Source of the DNA: Begonia masoniana
Taxonomy: Eukaryota; Streptophyta; Magnoliopsida; Cucurbitales; Begoniaceae
NCBI GenBank assembly: GCA_022432975.1
Contig: CM039515.1
Location: 19,595,554-19,659,553, forward strand
DNA length: 64,000 bases
Direction: 5' to 3'
Position numbers and translations under genes: made by a program. The notes below the pieces were generated by a model. That model was not told the origin of the DNA. It did not search any database and saw nothing but the letters and a program-made list of their open reading frames with translations. Shown piece after piece: positions 1 to 12,540 of the stretch. Each line of letters opens with the position of its first letter. Within the stretch, counting starts at the first letter, position 1.

Positions 1-1199
1 GTTTACATTTTGGGTAGTGTATATTTTTATTATTTGCTGTAATAAATTAATTATATTTCCTTTATGTTTTTTATCTTGTTTAAGATACACATTCTATCAA
101 ATAAATTTAAAAATTTCATAAATTTAATAGATCTGGTTAGTCTATTCATAAATTTTCATAAATTTTTCTCTCATTTACTCATGATTGAGTTATATTATCT
201 CGAATTTTAGAAACTTATTCGTCAATAGCTCATTGTTGGTATATTTCTACATGACACAAAGAAAGAATGGTTCACCGGGCCAAAGGGTGATGCCTCTAGT
301 GATGAGCACATGTCGGTTTGGTCTATTTACATCCGCTACAGTTTCAAAAAATTTTAAATTTTTTTTTTTAATTTGATTATATTTTTTTGTTGCTTTTGGG
401 CTGAATTTTTGGAATGTGGGTCGGGTTTGAGGCTGAACTTGGGGTATGAATCGCCTTTTTCAGATTTTGGATGGGGTTTTAATTATTTTTGGGTTGAATT
501 TTTTTACCTGTTTTCAGTTAGTTTTTCAAAGTTTTGACCCCAAAAAGCAAACTACACTGGTTGGTTAAACTCGTGAGTACTGGCCGATTTCGCTCACTTC
601 TAAATGCCTCCATGAGCAAGTTGTCATCCTCCAATGAGTTTAGACACTTGCTAGATAATTGAGGAGGAACCTAGATTAGAAAGTGGGAAAAGGTTTGTGG
701 TAGAAGAAGGTAGAGAATGATAATCTTAGCAAGTAAGAAGTCAATAAGGTGATAAAACTAACAATAGTGACTAAGAACATACTACTTCCTGTTGCATATT
801 TCTAGTTGTGAAATTAGTATAATTTTAGGCACAAATGTTGTTTTAAAGTGAACTTAAAACAATACAAATTTTAGTTGTTCTATTTAATTTTGCATAGACT
901 TTCAAAGAAATTATGTCTAAGCTTGTCAAATAGATTAATTATTATTTAAGATTAATTTGTATTTGGAGATTATACCTAAACAAAGTTGAATTTTTTTAAT
1001 GACTATCACAAATCTTGTTTTATTAGCTTGGGAAATATTGATGGTGTTTTTTTAATTTTATAAACTAAGGTAGTTAAATCTTCTTTCCTAATCCTACTAA
1101 AATCATTGTTTCTCAAAGCTTGTAAATGAAGGCAAAGGAACAAAGATTTTGTAGTTTGTTTGACCCAAGAATTTGCATAAAATTTTTGGAGCAGTAGAA
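1..1199. other. AT-rich flank, including upstream region of the first B3 gene
   Basis: No supportable gene is visible in this stretch; short frames here are AT-rich noise. The last ~200 bases (about 985-1199) resemble the sequence upstream of the second B3 copy (about 54730-54914). Both share an AATATTGRTGGTGTTTTT block, followed by stretches such as TCCTACT, AATTAAGGC or AATGAAGGC, and TTTTTGGA shortly before the ATG. This suggests the B3 genes were duplicated together with their promoters. Confidence 0.6.
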
Positions 1200-1615
1200 A
1201 TGGAGGATCATCCATCAAAAAAATTATTACTGTTGGCCTACTTGCCGAAGATACCCAAAAAGAAAAGAACTCCTCGAGAGATAGTCGTTGAGTTGGAAAC
1301 TTCAATGGTTGAGTCACCACTAGATTGTCAATCGCAAGATTCGAACCAGAAGACGAAAAAGACAAGGGGGAAGAGGAAGCCAATGCTGAAACCGCCTATC
1401 CTAAAGTTGCATGCCATGTCGGACATACTGAGGAGGAAGATCGGAGAAATGGGTGGAGGGAGAATCATATTGGGTATACAAAAACAACTTTCCTACACCG
1501 ATGTCAACCGCGTAAACTCCCGCTTATCCATTCCCCTCAACCAACTAATATTTGAATTTCTCTCCAAAGACGAGGAGATGGCTCTCGATGGATACGTGGA
1601 GCATAGAAAAAAAAG
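1200..1615 (+). pseudogene. B3 domain (DUF313-type) gene, 5' part, split by GypA
   Basis: This is the N-terminal half of a plant B3-like DNA-binding protein of the DUF313 group, presumed nuclear. I prefer the ATG at 1200 over the in-frame ATG at 1173 because it matches the start of the paralogue at 54915 (a short Met-acidic leader after TTTTTGGA). The frame has a basic linker (PPKKRKR-like, around residues 15-70) and then the B3 core start: GGGRIILGIQKQLSYTDV, SRLSIP and FEFLSKDEE. It is interrupted at the AAAAG duplication where GypA is inserted, and the reading continues at 12196. Rejoining at the target site leaves a one-base frame slip in an A-run. The C-terminal half also has two in-frame stops, so this copy is dead. 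The family call rests on the VIQKQL, SRLSIP and WNxLVKE motifs shared with the copy at 55799. Confidence 0.85.
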
Positions 1616-4600
1616 GGTAACACTCCAAATTATATAAACCCGGTTTGTTACACATACTACTGAACCGAACTATGACTTTTGAGAAAATTTAAAATTTCAT
1701 TCAATGGTCAAGATTTTGACTCTTAAAACGTTAAAACTTGCAGCGGAAAAATCATCATATAAAAAAAAAAACAATCTTTATAAAAAAAAATTAAAATATT
1801 CAAGGCAGTTGGTTGAAAGAGAAAGAGAAAACTGATCACATTGTCTGGTCACTAAACGACAAAAGGAAGTCTTCTAATCACAAACAAAACAGAGCACATC
1901 ATCCGGTCACTAAACGATAACACTTCTACTACATCTTCCGATAGGTCTAATACACGACATCCACTGATCACTGAAGACATCATCCGATGACTTTTACTGA
2001 AGACATCATCCGATGACTTTTACTGAAGACATCATCCGATGACTTTTACTGAAGACATCATCCGATGACTTTTACTGAAGACATCATCCGATGGCTTTTA
2101 CTGAAGACATCATCCGATGACTTTTACTGAAGACATCATCCGATGACTTTTACTGAAGACATCATCCGATGACTTTTACTGAAGACATCATCCGATGACT
2201 TTTACTGAAGACATCATCCGATGACTTTTACTGAAGACATCATCCGATGACTTTTACTGAAGACATCATCCGATGACTTTTACTGAAGACATCATCCGAT
2301 GACTTTTACTGAAGACATCATCCGATGACTTTTACTGAAGACATCATCCGATGACTTTTACTGAAGACATCATCCGATGACTTTTACTGAAGACATCATC
2401 CGATGACTTTTACTGAAGACATCATCCGATGACTTTTACTGAAGACATCATCCGATGGCTTTTACTGAAGACATCATCCGATGACTTTTACTGAAGACAT
2501 CATCCGATGACTTTTACTGAAGACATCATCCGATGGCTTTTACTGAAGACATCATCCGATGACTTTTACTGAAGACATCATCCGATGACTTTTACTGAAG
2601 ACATCATCCGATGACTTTTACTGAAGACATCATCCGATGGCTTTTACTGAAGACATCATCCGATGACTTTTACTGAAGACATCATCCGATGACTTTTACT
2701 GAAGACATCATCCGATGACTTTTACTGAAGACATCATCCGATGACTTTTACTGAAGACATCATCCGATGACTTTTACTGAAGACATCATCCGATGACTTT
2801 TACTGAAGACATCATCCGATGACTTTTACTGAAGACATCATCCGATGACTTTTACTGAAGACATCATCCGATGACTTTTACTGAAGACATCATCCGATGG
2901 CTTTTACTGAAGACATCATCCGATGGCTTTTACTGAAGACATCATCCGATGGCTTTTACTGAAGACATCATCCGATGGCTTTTACTGAAGACATCATCCG
3001 ATGGCTTTTACTGAAGACATCATCCGATGACTTTTACTGAAGACATCATCCGATGGCTTTTACTGAAGACATCATCCGATGGCTTTTACTGAAGACATCA
3101 TCCGATGGCTTTTACTGAAGACATCATCCGATGGCTTTTACTGAAGACATCATCCGATGGCTTTTACTGAAGACATCATCCGATGGCTTTTACTGAAGAC
3201 ATCATCCGATGGCTTTTACTGAAGACATCATCCGATGGCTTTTACTGAAGACATCATCCGATGGCTTTTACTGAAGACATCATCCGATGGCTTTTACTGA
3301 AGACATCATCCGATGGCTTTTACTGAAGACATCATCCGATGGCTTTTACTGAAGACATCATCCGATGACTTTTACTGAAGACATCATCCGATGGCTTTTA
3401 CTGAAGACATCATCCGATGGCTTTTACTGAAGACATCATCCGATGGCTTTTACTGAAGACATCATCCGATGAGTGAAACTCCCGACTACCCAGGAACCTG
3501 AGCATTTTACAAAAATCATCCAAAACTACTTAAATCCGGTATTACTCCCAAATTGGTTAAAGGCCACTTTTAAAAGAACCAACAGAGTCTCATTATTAGA
3601 AAAGACTCATTTTGTGTCCAAAAATCCAAAACTACTCTTATCACTAAAACTCCAATATATATAAATTGTATCATGGTTCACTAAAACCTTCTCATCTACC
3701 TGACACAGTTAACCGCCTCATCAGAATCACCATTCTGTGGCATTGAAGTGCTCCCCTAACAGCCTAATCCTCAACATGTTCAGAGAATACACCTTCTGTT
3801 GCCTCTTCACCTACATCACAAAACTCATCTATTAGCCTAATGCTAAATAAGTAAAGCAATAATAAAATGGAATGCTGAAACATAAATTCCTAAACATGCA
3901 GTTTCTACTTTCTCATCTCAGTTGCATATGCATTCGTTTCTGATCTGATCCCCCTGTGAAATTAGGAGTTGGATCACTTCTCCTAAAGTCATACATCCTC
4001 TCTCTTGATTAAAGGGCGGATTAGTTCCCGTAACAACTGTTCAGATCCCCCTGTGAAACTGGTGTTTGGATCACTTTCCCCAAAGTCATACATCCTCTCT
4101 CTTGGTTAAGGAGCGGATTAGTTCCCTTAACAACTGTTATAGTCTATTCATTCCTTACCATGCCATTTCATGTAAATTCATTTTTGCATAATTTTCAAAA
4201 TATGATGCATGACATACAAACACATTCAAGCATGCACAATCCTACTGTTTTGTGATGTAGGCCCGAAGGCATAAGCATACTCTACTTACCTGATCTCCGG
4301 GAAATCGCTCGGCTGTAAGTTGCCTTAGAAGCTCACACACCTAGAGTCACAACAGAGCATCAATCAAACTCTCACTAAACTCCACCATAAATCAATCAGA
4401 AATTTAAGGAAACTAGTTTGAAACCCTGCTACTCGTGCATTCTCATTTATCACCAATAACCAGAACCTACTCTCACTCGCAGCATCCTAGAAATCATCAC
4501 ATTGCACTTCCTCGGTCATCTAACTACTAAGACATAAGAAAATGAGAAAAACGTATCTAGGTTGAAGGAAAATCGGGCAAGGGAATCGCCTAGAGGGTTC

Positions 4601-4810
4601 TGCTGCAGAGCTGAAGGCTGAAAGAGAAATGGTAAGCTGGATAGTGGCGGCTTTAGTGTATTAATCACAAAGCCTGATAGCTCTCAATTTACCACTATGC
4701 CCTTACTTAGTCACTCATTAACCTAATTAATATTTCCCTCAATTTTCTCCACAACATGCTTACTATTAAATAACGGAATAGAAATTGGTTTAATAGAACC
4801 GGGTGTTACA
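1616..4810 (-). repeat. GypA 3' LTR (left)
   Basis: The 3195-bp LTR is bounded by the AAAAG duplication on the left and the polypurine tract on the right. It contains a long 26-bp tandem array (1971-3472). It also has a two-copy ~95-bp repeat (about 3945-4140) with CCCCCTGTGAAA, TTGGATCAC and CATACATCCTCTCTCTTG. It ends in a GAACCGGGTGTTACA block that recurs in the other GypA LTR and, with one change, in the solo LTR at 60187. Confidence 0.93.
1971..3472. repeat. 26-bp tandem array, about 58 copies
   Basis: Units of 26 bp carry the constant core GAAGACATCATCCGATG followed by a variable A/G and CTTTTACT. The first two thirds (to about 2880) are mostly the GAC variant and the last third is almost entirely GGC. 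The array lies wholly inside the GypA 3' LTR. Confidence 0.97.
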
Positions 4811-4847
4811 ATCTACCCCCCTTAAAAGAATTTTGTCCCCAAAATTC
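4811..4847 (-). other. GypA polypurine tract and adjacent palindrome
   Basis: On the minus strand an AAGGGGGGTAGAT purine-rich tract (about 4811-4823) directly precedes the 3' LTR start TGTAACACC, so it is the plus-strand priming site. Just upstream, 4828-4847 is a near-perfect palindrome, GAATTTTGTCCCCAAAATTC. Equivalent palindromes lie at the same place in GypB and GypC. Confidence 0.85.
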
Positions 4848-7800
4848 AGTACCTGAACAGTTCTGGATGTTGGTCCATCATGTCCTGCTGGCGCTCCCAA
4901 GTTGTCTCCTCCACATTCTGATTGTGCCATAAGACTTTCACTAATGGAACTTCTTTGTTGCGCAGCACCTTCACTGCATAGTCTAGGATTTTCACTGGTT
5001 TCTCTTCATAAGTAAGGGTAGGATGAATTTCAATGTTCTGCTGTTCCACAATCTGTGATGGATCTCGTACACACTTCTTCAACATAGATACATGGAACAC
5101 ATTATGGATTCCTTCCATAGAGGTGGGTAGCTGTAACTCGTAAGCTGCCTTCCCGATCCTTTTTAAGATTAAAAAGGGTCCAATAAATCTAGAGTTCAAC
5201 TTGCCTCTCTTTCCAAATCTCACAACTCCCTTGAATGGTGATACCTTAAGAAAGACTTCATCACCTACCTCAAACTCCAATTCTCTACGTCTTTTATCAG
5301 CATAGCTTTTTTGTCGGCTCTGAGCTGTCAAAATCCGCTGGCGGATGAGGGCAACCTTCTCAACAGTTTGCTGCACAATGTCAGGACCAAGCAACTGTGC
5401 TTCACCAACTTCATCCCAGTACAAAGGTGATCTACATTTTCGCCCATACAAGGCGTCATAAGGTGTCATTCCTATTGTTGCCTGAAAACTGTTATTATAG
5501 GAAAACTCCATTAATGACAAATATTTACTCCAAGATCCTTGAAAATCTAAAACACATGCACGGAGCATATCTTCTAAGGTCTGAATAGTTCTCTCGGATT
5601 GTCCATCTGTTTACGGGTGAAAGGCTGTGCTAAAGTTGAACTGTGTTCCCATAGCCATGTGCAAACTTTTCCAAAACTTAGATGTGAATTGAGAATCTCG
5701 GTCTGAAACTATGGTACTTGGAACTCCATATAACCTAACAATCTCTTGCACATACAAATCAGCAAGCTGATCCATCGAGTATGTCATCCTCATTGGCAGA
5801 AAGTAGGCAGTTTTAGTTAATCGATCAACTATCACCCAGATTGCATCATGTCCCTTTGTTGTTCTAGGCAATCCCACAACAAAGTCCATCGTTATTTGTT
5901 CCCATTTCCATTCAGGGACTGGTAAAGGTTGTAATGTTCCTGAGGGTCTCTGATGCTCAGCTTTAATCCGCTGACAACACAAACATGATCCTACATACTC
6001 TGCCACACTCCTTTTCATACTTGGCCACCAATAATGCTGTTTAAGATCCTTGTACATCTTTGTACTCCTAGGGTGAACAGAGAATCTAGAAGAATGTGCT
6101 TCAGAAAGAATTTCATCTCGAAGTTCTTTTATGGCAGGAACAAACCATCTATTTCTAAACTTAAGGATTCTATCAGCAGAATAGTTAAAATCTGATTTGT
6201 CCGTAGAATCCATGCTTAACTTGTACTTGTTGCACTCTACATCATTTATCTGGGCTTCCTTTATTCTTTCAAGAATGGTAGGTCTTAAGGATATTGCAAT
6301 AAGCATGGCTGACACACTATGCACTGCTTCTAGATTAAACATTTGGAATTCAGACTCTAAGGCTAATGGTACATCAAGAATCAAAGCTGAGGCTGAAGTT
6401 GTCACTCTACTCAAGGCATTTGCCACAACATTTGCTTTGCCGGGATGGTATTTGATCCCAAAATCATAATCCTTTACAAATTCCAACCATCGACGTAGCC
6501 TCATGTTTAATTCCTTCTGTGTGAAGATATATTTCAGACTTTTAAGGTCCGAGAATATATCACAAGTTTGTCCATACAGTAGTGCCTTCAAATCTTAAGT
6601 GCGAATACCACTGCAGCTAATTCCAAGTCATGTGTAGGGTAATTCTTCTCATGTGTTTTCAACTGCCTAGAGGCATAAGCTATTACCTTTCCCTCTTGCA
6701 TCAAGACACATCCAAGTCCAATCTTGGATGCATCACAGTAAATGCTAAATTTACCATCATCAACAGGAAGGGTCAAAATTGGAGCATTGGTCAATTTCTG
6801 TTTCAAGGTCTGAAAACTATGCTCACAATCCTCAGTCCACACATACTTCATATTTTTACCTAGTTAACCGAGCGAGGGGTGTTGCAATCTTTGAGAATCC
6901 TTCAATAAACTTCCTGTAATATCCTGCAAGTCCAAGGAAACTCCGGATATCTGCAGCATTCTTCGGTTGGGGCCACTTCTTGACTGCTTGAACCTTGGCT
7001 GGGTCGACAGATATTCCATCACCAGAGATCACATGACCAAGAAAGTGAACTCTATCCAGCCAAAACTCACATTTGGAAAACTTGGCATAGAGTTGGTGCT
7101 GCCTTAGCACCCCTAATACTAAGTTCAAATGTTCTGCATGTTCTTCACTAGAACGTGAATAGATTAAAATATCGTCTATAAACACAAAAACAAACTTGTC
7201 TAAATACTCGTGAAACACTCTATGCATAAGATCCATGAAGGCTGCCGGTGCATTTGTCAATCCAAAGGACATAACCAAAAACTCATAATGTCCATACCTT
7301 GTGCGAAAGGCAGTCTTTGGAATATCTTCGGTTTTGACTTTTAGTTGGTAGTAACCTGACCTCGAATCAATCTTAGAGAAAACTCGTGCACCACAGAGTT
7401 GGTCAAATAGGTCATCAATTCTTGGTAATGAATACTTGTTCTTGACAGTTAACTTATTCAATTCCCTATAATCAATGCACATACGCATCGATCCATCTTT
7501 CTTTTTGACAAAAAGAACAGGTGCACCCCACGGTGAAAAGCTAGGGCGTATGAACCCTTTCTCCAACAGATCCTCTAACTGCTTCTTTAATTCTTTAAGT
7601 TCGGTTGGTCCTAATCTATATGGATTTTTAGACACAGGCTCAGCGCCGGGATAAACATCTACAACGAATTCAATTTTCCTATCTGGCGGCAAACCAGGAA
7701 GGTCATCTAAGAATACTTTTGGGAAATCTTGGACAACTAAGACATTCTGAGGACTTGCTTTTCCCACAAGTTGTGTGTCTAAAACGCTAGATAAGAAGCA

Positions 7801-8292
7801 CAGGTACTCTCCATATGGGGAAGGTCTAGCATTAATAGAAGTCATCATGGACATTTCCTTACTCTTCCTTGAAGCTTGAAAGGTATGTCTCAAACTACCA
7901 GGGGGTTGGAAACTAACTATTCCTGTCCTACAATCAATTGTGGCGTGGTGCTTAAACAACCAGTCCATTCCTAGAATTACATCAAATCCCGTTATATCCA
8001 TAATAATGAGATTAGCAGGTAGATTTACGTTCCTTACTAACACATCACTGTCAAGTATCACTTGGTTAGAGTGCATGCGTTCACCAGAGGGTAATGCAAC
8101 ATTAAACACATGCATGGAAGGGGTAAACTGTACGTCTAATTTAACAGCAAAAGCAGATACTCTAAATGAATGAGTTGCACCAGAATCTAATAAGGTAAAA
8201 GCAGGCACTGAGTTAATAAATATAGTACCTGACACAATAGCGGGTTGTTCCCCACCCGACTCCATCATGGAGAATATCCTCGGTTTAACCAT
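4846..8292 (-). pseudogene. GypA pol (protease-RT-RNase H-integrase-chromodomain), broken
   Basis: Read on the minus strand from 8292, the protease keeps its active site as [12 protein letters not shown] has CIDYRELNK and the catalytic FIDDILIYS. RNase H has [13 protein letters not shown], and its end reads YHPGKANVV. Integrase has the zinc motif H...[23 protein letters not shown] (first Asp), VSDRDSQF (second Asp) and TDGQSERTIQ (Glu). The C-terminal tail GDEVFLKVSP, followed by KILDYAV and ETTWERQQDM, is a chromodomain-like end typical of Tekay/Del. Lesions are a frameshift near 6851-6860 after LARLTR, a TGG-to-TGA change near 6589-6591, and a stop at about 5609 just before TDGQSE. Function is known from the family; this copy cannot make a full polyprotein. 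Confidence 0.92.
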
Positions 8293-9307
8293 AGCAGGGC
8301 CACTCTTACGAGCTAGGCAGTCTCTGCTAATATGGCCGACCTTGTTACAATTGTAGCATCTGGTGTTTCTAGGCTTCGGGCATTCTTTGATCGTGTGTCC
8401 AACCTCCTCACAGTTAAAACACTATCCAAAGCTCAATCTGCACTCGCCCGGGTGGTACTTCAAGCACTTAGGACACTGGGGGAATTTCCTGACATTCTGT
8501 ACCTTCCCTCCTGTTCCTTGGCTACCCTGGCCTTCACTAGGCCTCTTCATTCCCCTTTGTTGGTGTGGCTGGACCAACTTTTGTGGGACCTCTTTTGATC
8601 CAGCACACTTCCTTTTGGCTTCTTCCACTTCCAGAGCAGTAGACACAACTTCACTGAATGACAAGTCTTTAATACCACAAAATTTAACTCCTCAGTAAAT
8701 TTGCGGCTTCAGCCCATGCACAAATTTGAACACCTTATCCTCGTCCCTGGGAGCAAAATGTCCAGCAAACCTGGACAGGGACTCGAACTGCCTACTGTAC
8801 TCGGCCACAGACCCTGTCTGCTTCAAGTTTAGAAATTCCAACTTCTTTGCAGTTTGGACAGTACTGTTGAAATACTTCTCGTAGAAAATGTCCTTGAATT
8901 GTGACCAAGGCATCGCCAAAACATCAGTGGTGGTCTCTATTGTTTCCCACCAGAGTTGAGCATCACCACCCAAATGAAACGTTGCCAACGTGACCTTGTC
9001 TCCTTCCCCAATGTTTGCAAACCTAAACATACTCTCAATCTTTCAAAGCCACCCTTCAGCAATAACCGGATCAGATGACTGTCCTATCAAACGTAGGTGG
9101 TCGTAGCCTCCTGAATCTATCTCCAGAATGTTCATTGCTAGAACTCGAGTTGGCACTTCCTTGTACCTCTCGGTTCAACAGCACCCCTAACTAATCAGAC
9201 TGCTGACGCACCAATTCTGTCAGCTGCCTAATCACGCTAGGATCTTCTTCAGTTCACAAGTTGGGCATCTCTCTTGGTACTCTTGGTCTTCCTGGTCGTC
9301 TAGCCAT
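8293..9307 (-). pseudogene. GypA gag (capsid and zinc knuckles), broken
   Basis: The start is the minus-strand ATG at 9307, which opens with MARRPGRPRVPRE, a typical Tekay-type beginning. A clean capsid stretch (about 9030-8692) has AQLWWETIE, KYFNSTVQTAKK and a SVAEYSRQFESLSRF block, the retrotransposon-gag core. The tail holds CPKCLKYHPGEC and then two CCHC knuckles, [14 protein letters not shown] and [14 protein letters not shown], for RNA packaging. Several in-frame stops occur: near the N-terminus, in the region around 9045-9260, at about 8692, and a TAG just before the first CCHC knuckle (about 8422). The frame then continues into protease without a gag stop, as expected for a single-ORF gypsy element. 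Confidence 0.88.
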
Positions 9308-9446
9308 TTTCTATACTCCTGTTCAAGGTTAACTACTCTCATAAACATCTAATAACTAAGGTTAACATAAACACTTACAGTTGTTGAAGTGCTCCAATGC
9401 GACGACTGGCACTGATGAGTAATCTTTTGAACGGTTTAACTGAATG

Positions 9447-9458
9447 TCTCTGATACCA
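9447..9458 (-). other. GypA primer-binding site (tRNA-iMet)
   Basis: The minus strand reads TGGTATCAGAGA immediately inside the 5' LTR end. This is complementary to the 3' end of initiator methionine tRNA, the normal primer for Tekay-type and most plant copia elements. It fixes the element orientation as minus. Confidence 0.92.
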
Positions 9459-9461
9459 TAC

Positions 9462-12195
9462 TGTAACGCCCCGAATTATATAAACTTGGTTTGTTACACA
9501 TACTACTGAACCGAACTATGACTTTTGAGAAAATTTAAAATTTCATTCAATGGTCAAGATTTTGACTCTTAAAACGTTAAAACTTGCAGCGGAAAAATCA
9601 TCATATAAAAAAAAACAATCTTTATAAAAAAAAATTAAAATATTCAAGGCAGTTGGTTGAAAGAGAAAGAGAAAACTGATCACGTTGTCCGGTCACTAAA
9701 CAACAAAAGGAAGTCTTCTAATCACAAACAAAACAGAGCACATCATCCGGTCACTAAACGACAACACTTCTACTACATCTTCCGATAGGTCTAATACACG
9801 ACACGACATCCACCGATCACTAAACGACAAAACTTATTATACACATCCACCGATAGCTTTTTACTGAAGACATCATCCGATGGCTTTTACTAAAGACATC
9901 ATCCGATGGCTTTACTGAAGACATCATCCGATGGCTTTTACTGAAGACATCATCCGATGGCTTTTACTGAAGACATCATCCGATGGCTTTTACTGAAGAC
10001 ATCATCCGATGGCTTTTACTGAAGACATCATCCGATGGCTTTACTGAAGACATCATCCGATGACTTTACTGAAGACATCATCCGATGGCTTTTACTGAAG
10101 ACATCATCCGATGGCTTTTACTGAAGACATCATCCGATGGCTTTTACTGAAGACATCATCCGATGGCTTTTACTGAAGACATCATCCGATGGCTTTTACT
10201 GAAGACATCATCCGATGGCTTTTACTGAAGACATCATCCGATGGCTTTTACTGAAGACATCATCCGATGGCTTTTACTGAAGACATCATCCGATGGCTTT
10301 TACTGAAGACATCATCCGATGGCTTTTACTGAAGACATCATCCGATGGCTTTTACTGAAGACATCATCCGATGGCTTTTACTGAAGACATCATCCGATGG
10401 CTTTTACTGAAGACATCATCCGATGGCTTTTACTGAAGACATCATCCGATGGCTTTTACTGAAGACATCATCCGATGGCTTTTACTGAAGACATCATCCG
10501 ATGGCTTTTACTGAAGACATCATCCGATGGCTTTTACTGAAGACATCATCCGATGGCTTTTACTGAAGACATCATCCGATGGCTTTTACTGAAGACATCA
10601 TCCGATGGCTTTTACTGAAGACATCATCCGATGGCTTTTACTGAAGACATCATCCGATGGCTTTTACTGAAGACATCATCCGATGGCTTTTACTGAAGAC
10701 ATCATCCGATGGCTTTTACTGAAGACATCATCCGATGGCTTTTACTGAAGACATCATCCGATGGCTTTTACTAAAGACATCATCCGATGGCTTTTACTGA
10801 AGACATCATCCGATGGCTTTTACTGAAGACATCATCCGATGGCTTTTACTGAAGACATCATCCGATGGCTTTTACTGAAGACATCATCCGATGGCTTTTA
10901 CTGAAGACATCATCCAACAATTTGGTAAAGGCCACTTTAAAAGAACCAACAGAGTATCATTATTAGAAAAAGACTCATTTTGTATCCAAAACATCCAAAA
11001 CTACTATTGTCACTAAAACTCCCAATATATATAAATTGTATCATGGTTCACTAAACCTTCTCATCTACTGACACCAGTTAAACCGCCTCATCAGAATCAC
11101 CAATCCGTGGCATTGAAGTGCTCCCCCAACAGCCTAATCCTCAACATGTTCAGAGAACACACTTTCTGTTGCCTCTTCACCTACATCACAAAACTCATCT
11201 ATTAGCCTAATGCTAAGTAAGTAAAGCAATAATGAAATGGAATGCTGAAACATAAATTCCTAAACATGCAGTTTCTACTTTCTCATCTCAGTTGCATATG
11301 CATTCGTTTCTGATCTGATCCCCCTGTGAAATTGGGAGTTGGATCACTTCTCCTAAAGTCATACATCATCTCTCTTGATTAAGGGACGGATTAGTTCCCT
11401 TAACAACTGTTCAGATCCCCCTGTTAAATTGGGGTTTGGATCACTTTCCCCTAAGTCATACATCCTCTCTCTTAGTTAAGGGGCGGATTAGTTCCGTTAA
11501 CAACTGTTACAGTTTGTTCATTCCTTACCATGCTATTTCATGTAAATTCATTTTCGCATAATTTTCAAAATATGATGCATGACATACAAACACATTCAAG
11601 CATGCACAATCCTACTGTTTTGTAATATAGGCCCGAAGGCACAAGCATACTCTACTTACCTGGTCTCCGGGAAATCGCTCGGCTGTAAGTTGCCTTAGAA
11701 GCTCACACACCTAGAGTCACAACAGAGCATCAATCAAACTCTCACTAAGCTCCACCATAAATCAATCAGAAATTTAAGGAAACTAGTTTGAAACCCTGCT
11801 ACTCGTGCATTCCCATTTATCACCAATATCCCAAACCTACTCTACTCGCAGCATCATAGAAATCCTCACATTGCACCTCCTCGGTCATCTAACTACTAAG
11901 ACATAAGAAAATGAGAAAAGCGTACCTAGGTTGAAGGAAAATCGGGCGAGGGAATCGCCTAGAGGGTTCTGCTGCAGAGCTGAAAGAGAAATGGTAAGCT
12001 GGATAGTGGCGGCTTTAGTGTATTAATCACAAAGCCTCTTTCCTTAAATAGGTTATCCATTATAGCTCTCAATTTACCACTATACCCTTACTTAGTCACT
12101 CATTAACCTAATTAATATTTCCCTCAATTTTCTCCACAACATGCTTAATATTAAATAACGGAATAGAAATTGGTTTAATAGAACCGGGTGTTACA
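9462..12195 (-). repeat. GypA 5' LTR (right), with about 41 copies of the 26-bp unit
   Basis: This 2734-bp LTR begins TGTAACGCCCCGAATT and ends GGGTGTTACA, followed by the AAAAG duplication. Its 26-bp array (about 9856-10915) is nearly all the GGC variant, unlike the mixed array in the other LTR. The promoter for the element should lie here, but I did not identify a convincing core promoter. Confidence 0.93.
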
Positions 12196-12458
12196 AAAAG
12201 GCAGGAATCAACGCTATGGTGATAGACCCACGTATGGAAGCGATGGAGCTCAGCTTTAAAAAATTGGAGTAGGACAAAGCCTGCCTCTTCAATATGATCC
12301 ACAACTGGAACCGCTTAGTTAAAGAGAAGGGGTTGGAGGCGTGAGACACGATTCGGGTGTGGTCGTTTCAAAATGAGCAGAGAAGAGTAATAGAAGGTTT
12401 AGCCATGCAACACAACCAACAAAGAATAAACTTCTACCACGGAATGGGCTGGATCTAA
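12196..12458 (+). pseudogene. B3 domain (DUF313-type) gene, 3' part
   Basis: This is the continuation of the gene started at 1200, on the other side of GypA. It begins in the duplicated AAAAG and encodes AGINAMVIDPRMEAMELSF, then MIHNWNRLVKEKGLEA and IRVWSFQ, ending at a TAA at 12456-12458. These correspond to VLVIRPRLEELKL, NWNTLVKENTLEAGD and IQLWAF in the copy at 55799, so the domain is the C-terminal half of the DUF313 B3 fold. Two in-frame stops (TAG after KKLE, TGA after GLEA) disrupt it. GypD sequence follows within a few bases of the stop. Confidence 0.85.
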
Positions 12459-12540
12459 GCGACCAATGACCAAATGATACTACCAGTGGAGCTTCCAAGT
12501 TTATTAAAAGAGAGCCAGTGAACCAGACAACTTTGCCTAC

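Larger units (their letters stand above)
1616..12195 (-). mobile_element. GypA: near-complete Ty3-gypsy (Tekay/Del-like chromovirus) element
   Basis: This is a minus-strand LTR retrotransposon with LTRs at 1616-4810 and 9462-12195, a tRNA-iMet primer site, a purine tract, gag and pol. The flanking 5-bp duplication AAAAG (1611-1615 and 12196-12200) is perfect, so both ends are secure. LTR termini are TGTAAC...GTTACA; the left one has decayed to GGTAAC. Domain order is gag, protease, RT, RNase H, integrase, chromodomain-like tail, which is the Tekay/Del order. Only a handful of stops and frameshifts break the proteins and the LTR bodies are very similar, so the insertion looks young. The LTRs differ by about 460 bp, mostly because of copy number in a 26-bp array. 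Confidence 0.93.

Noticed and set aside
1..700. A small gene around 185-376
   Set aside because: The 63-codon frame is AT-rich, ends in a T-run, and shows no motif or paralogue in the window.
1971..3472. A CRISPR array, suggested by many regularly spaced identical repeats
   Set aside because: The 26-bp units are contiguous with no unique spacers, and they lie in the LTR of a plant retrotransposon.
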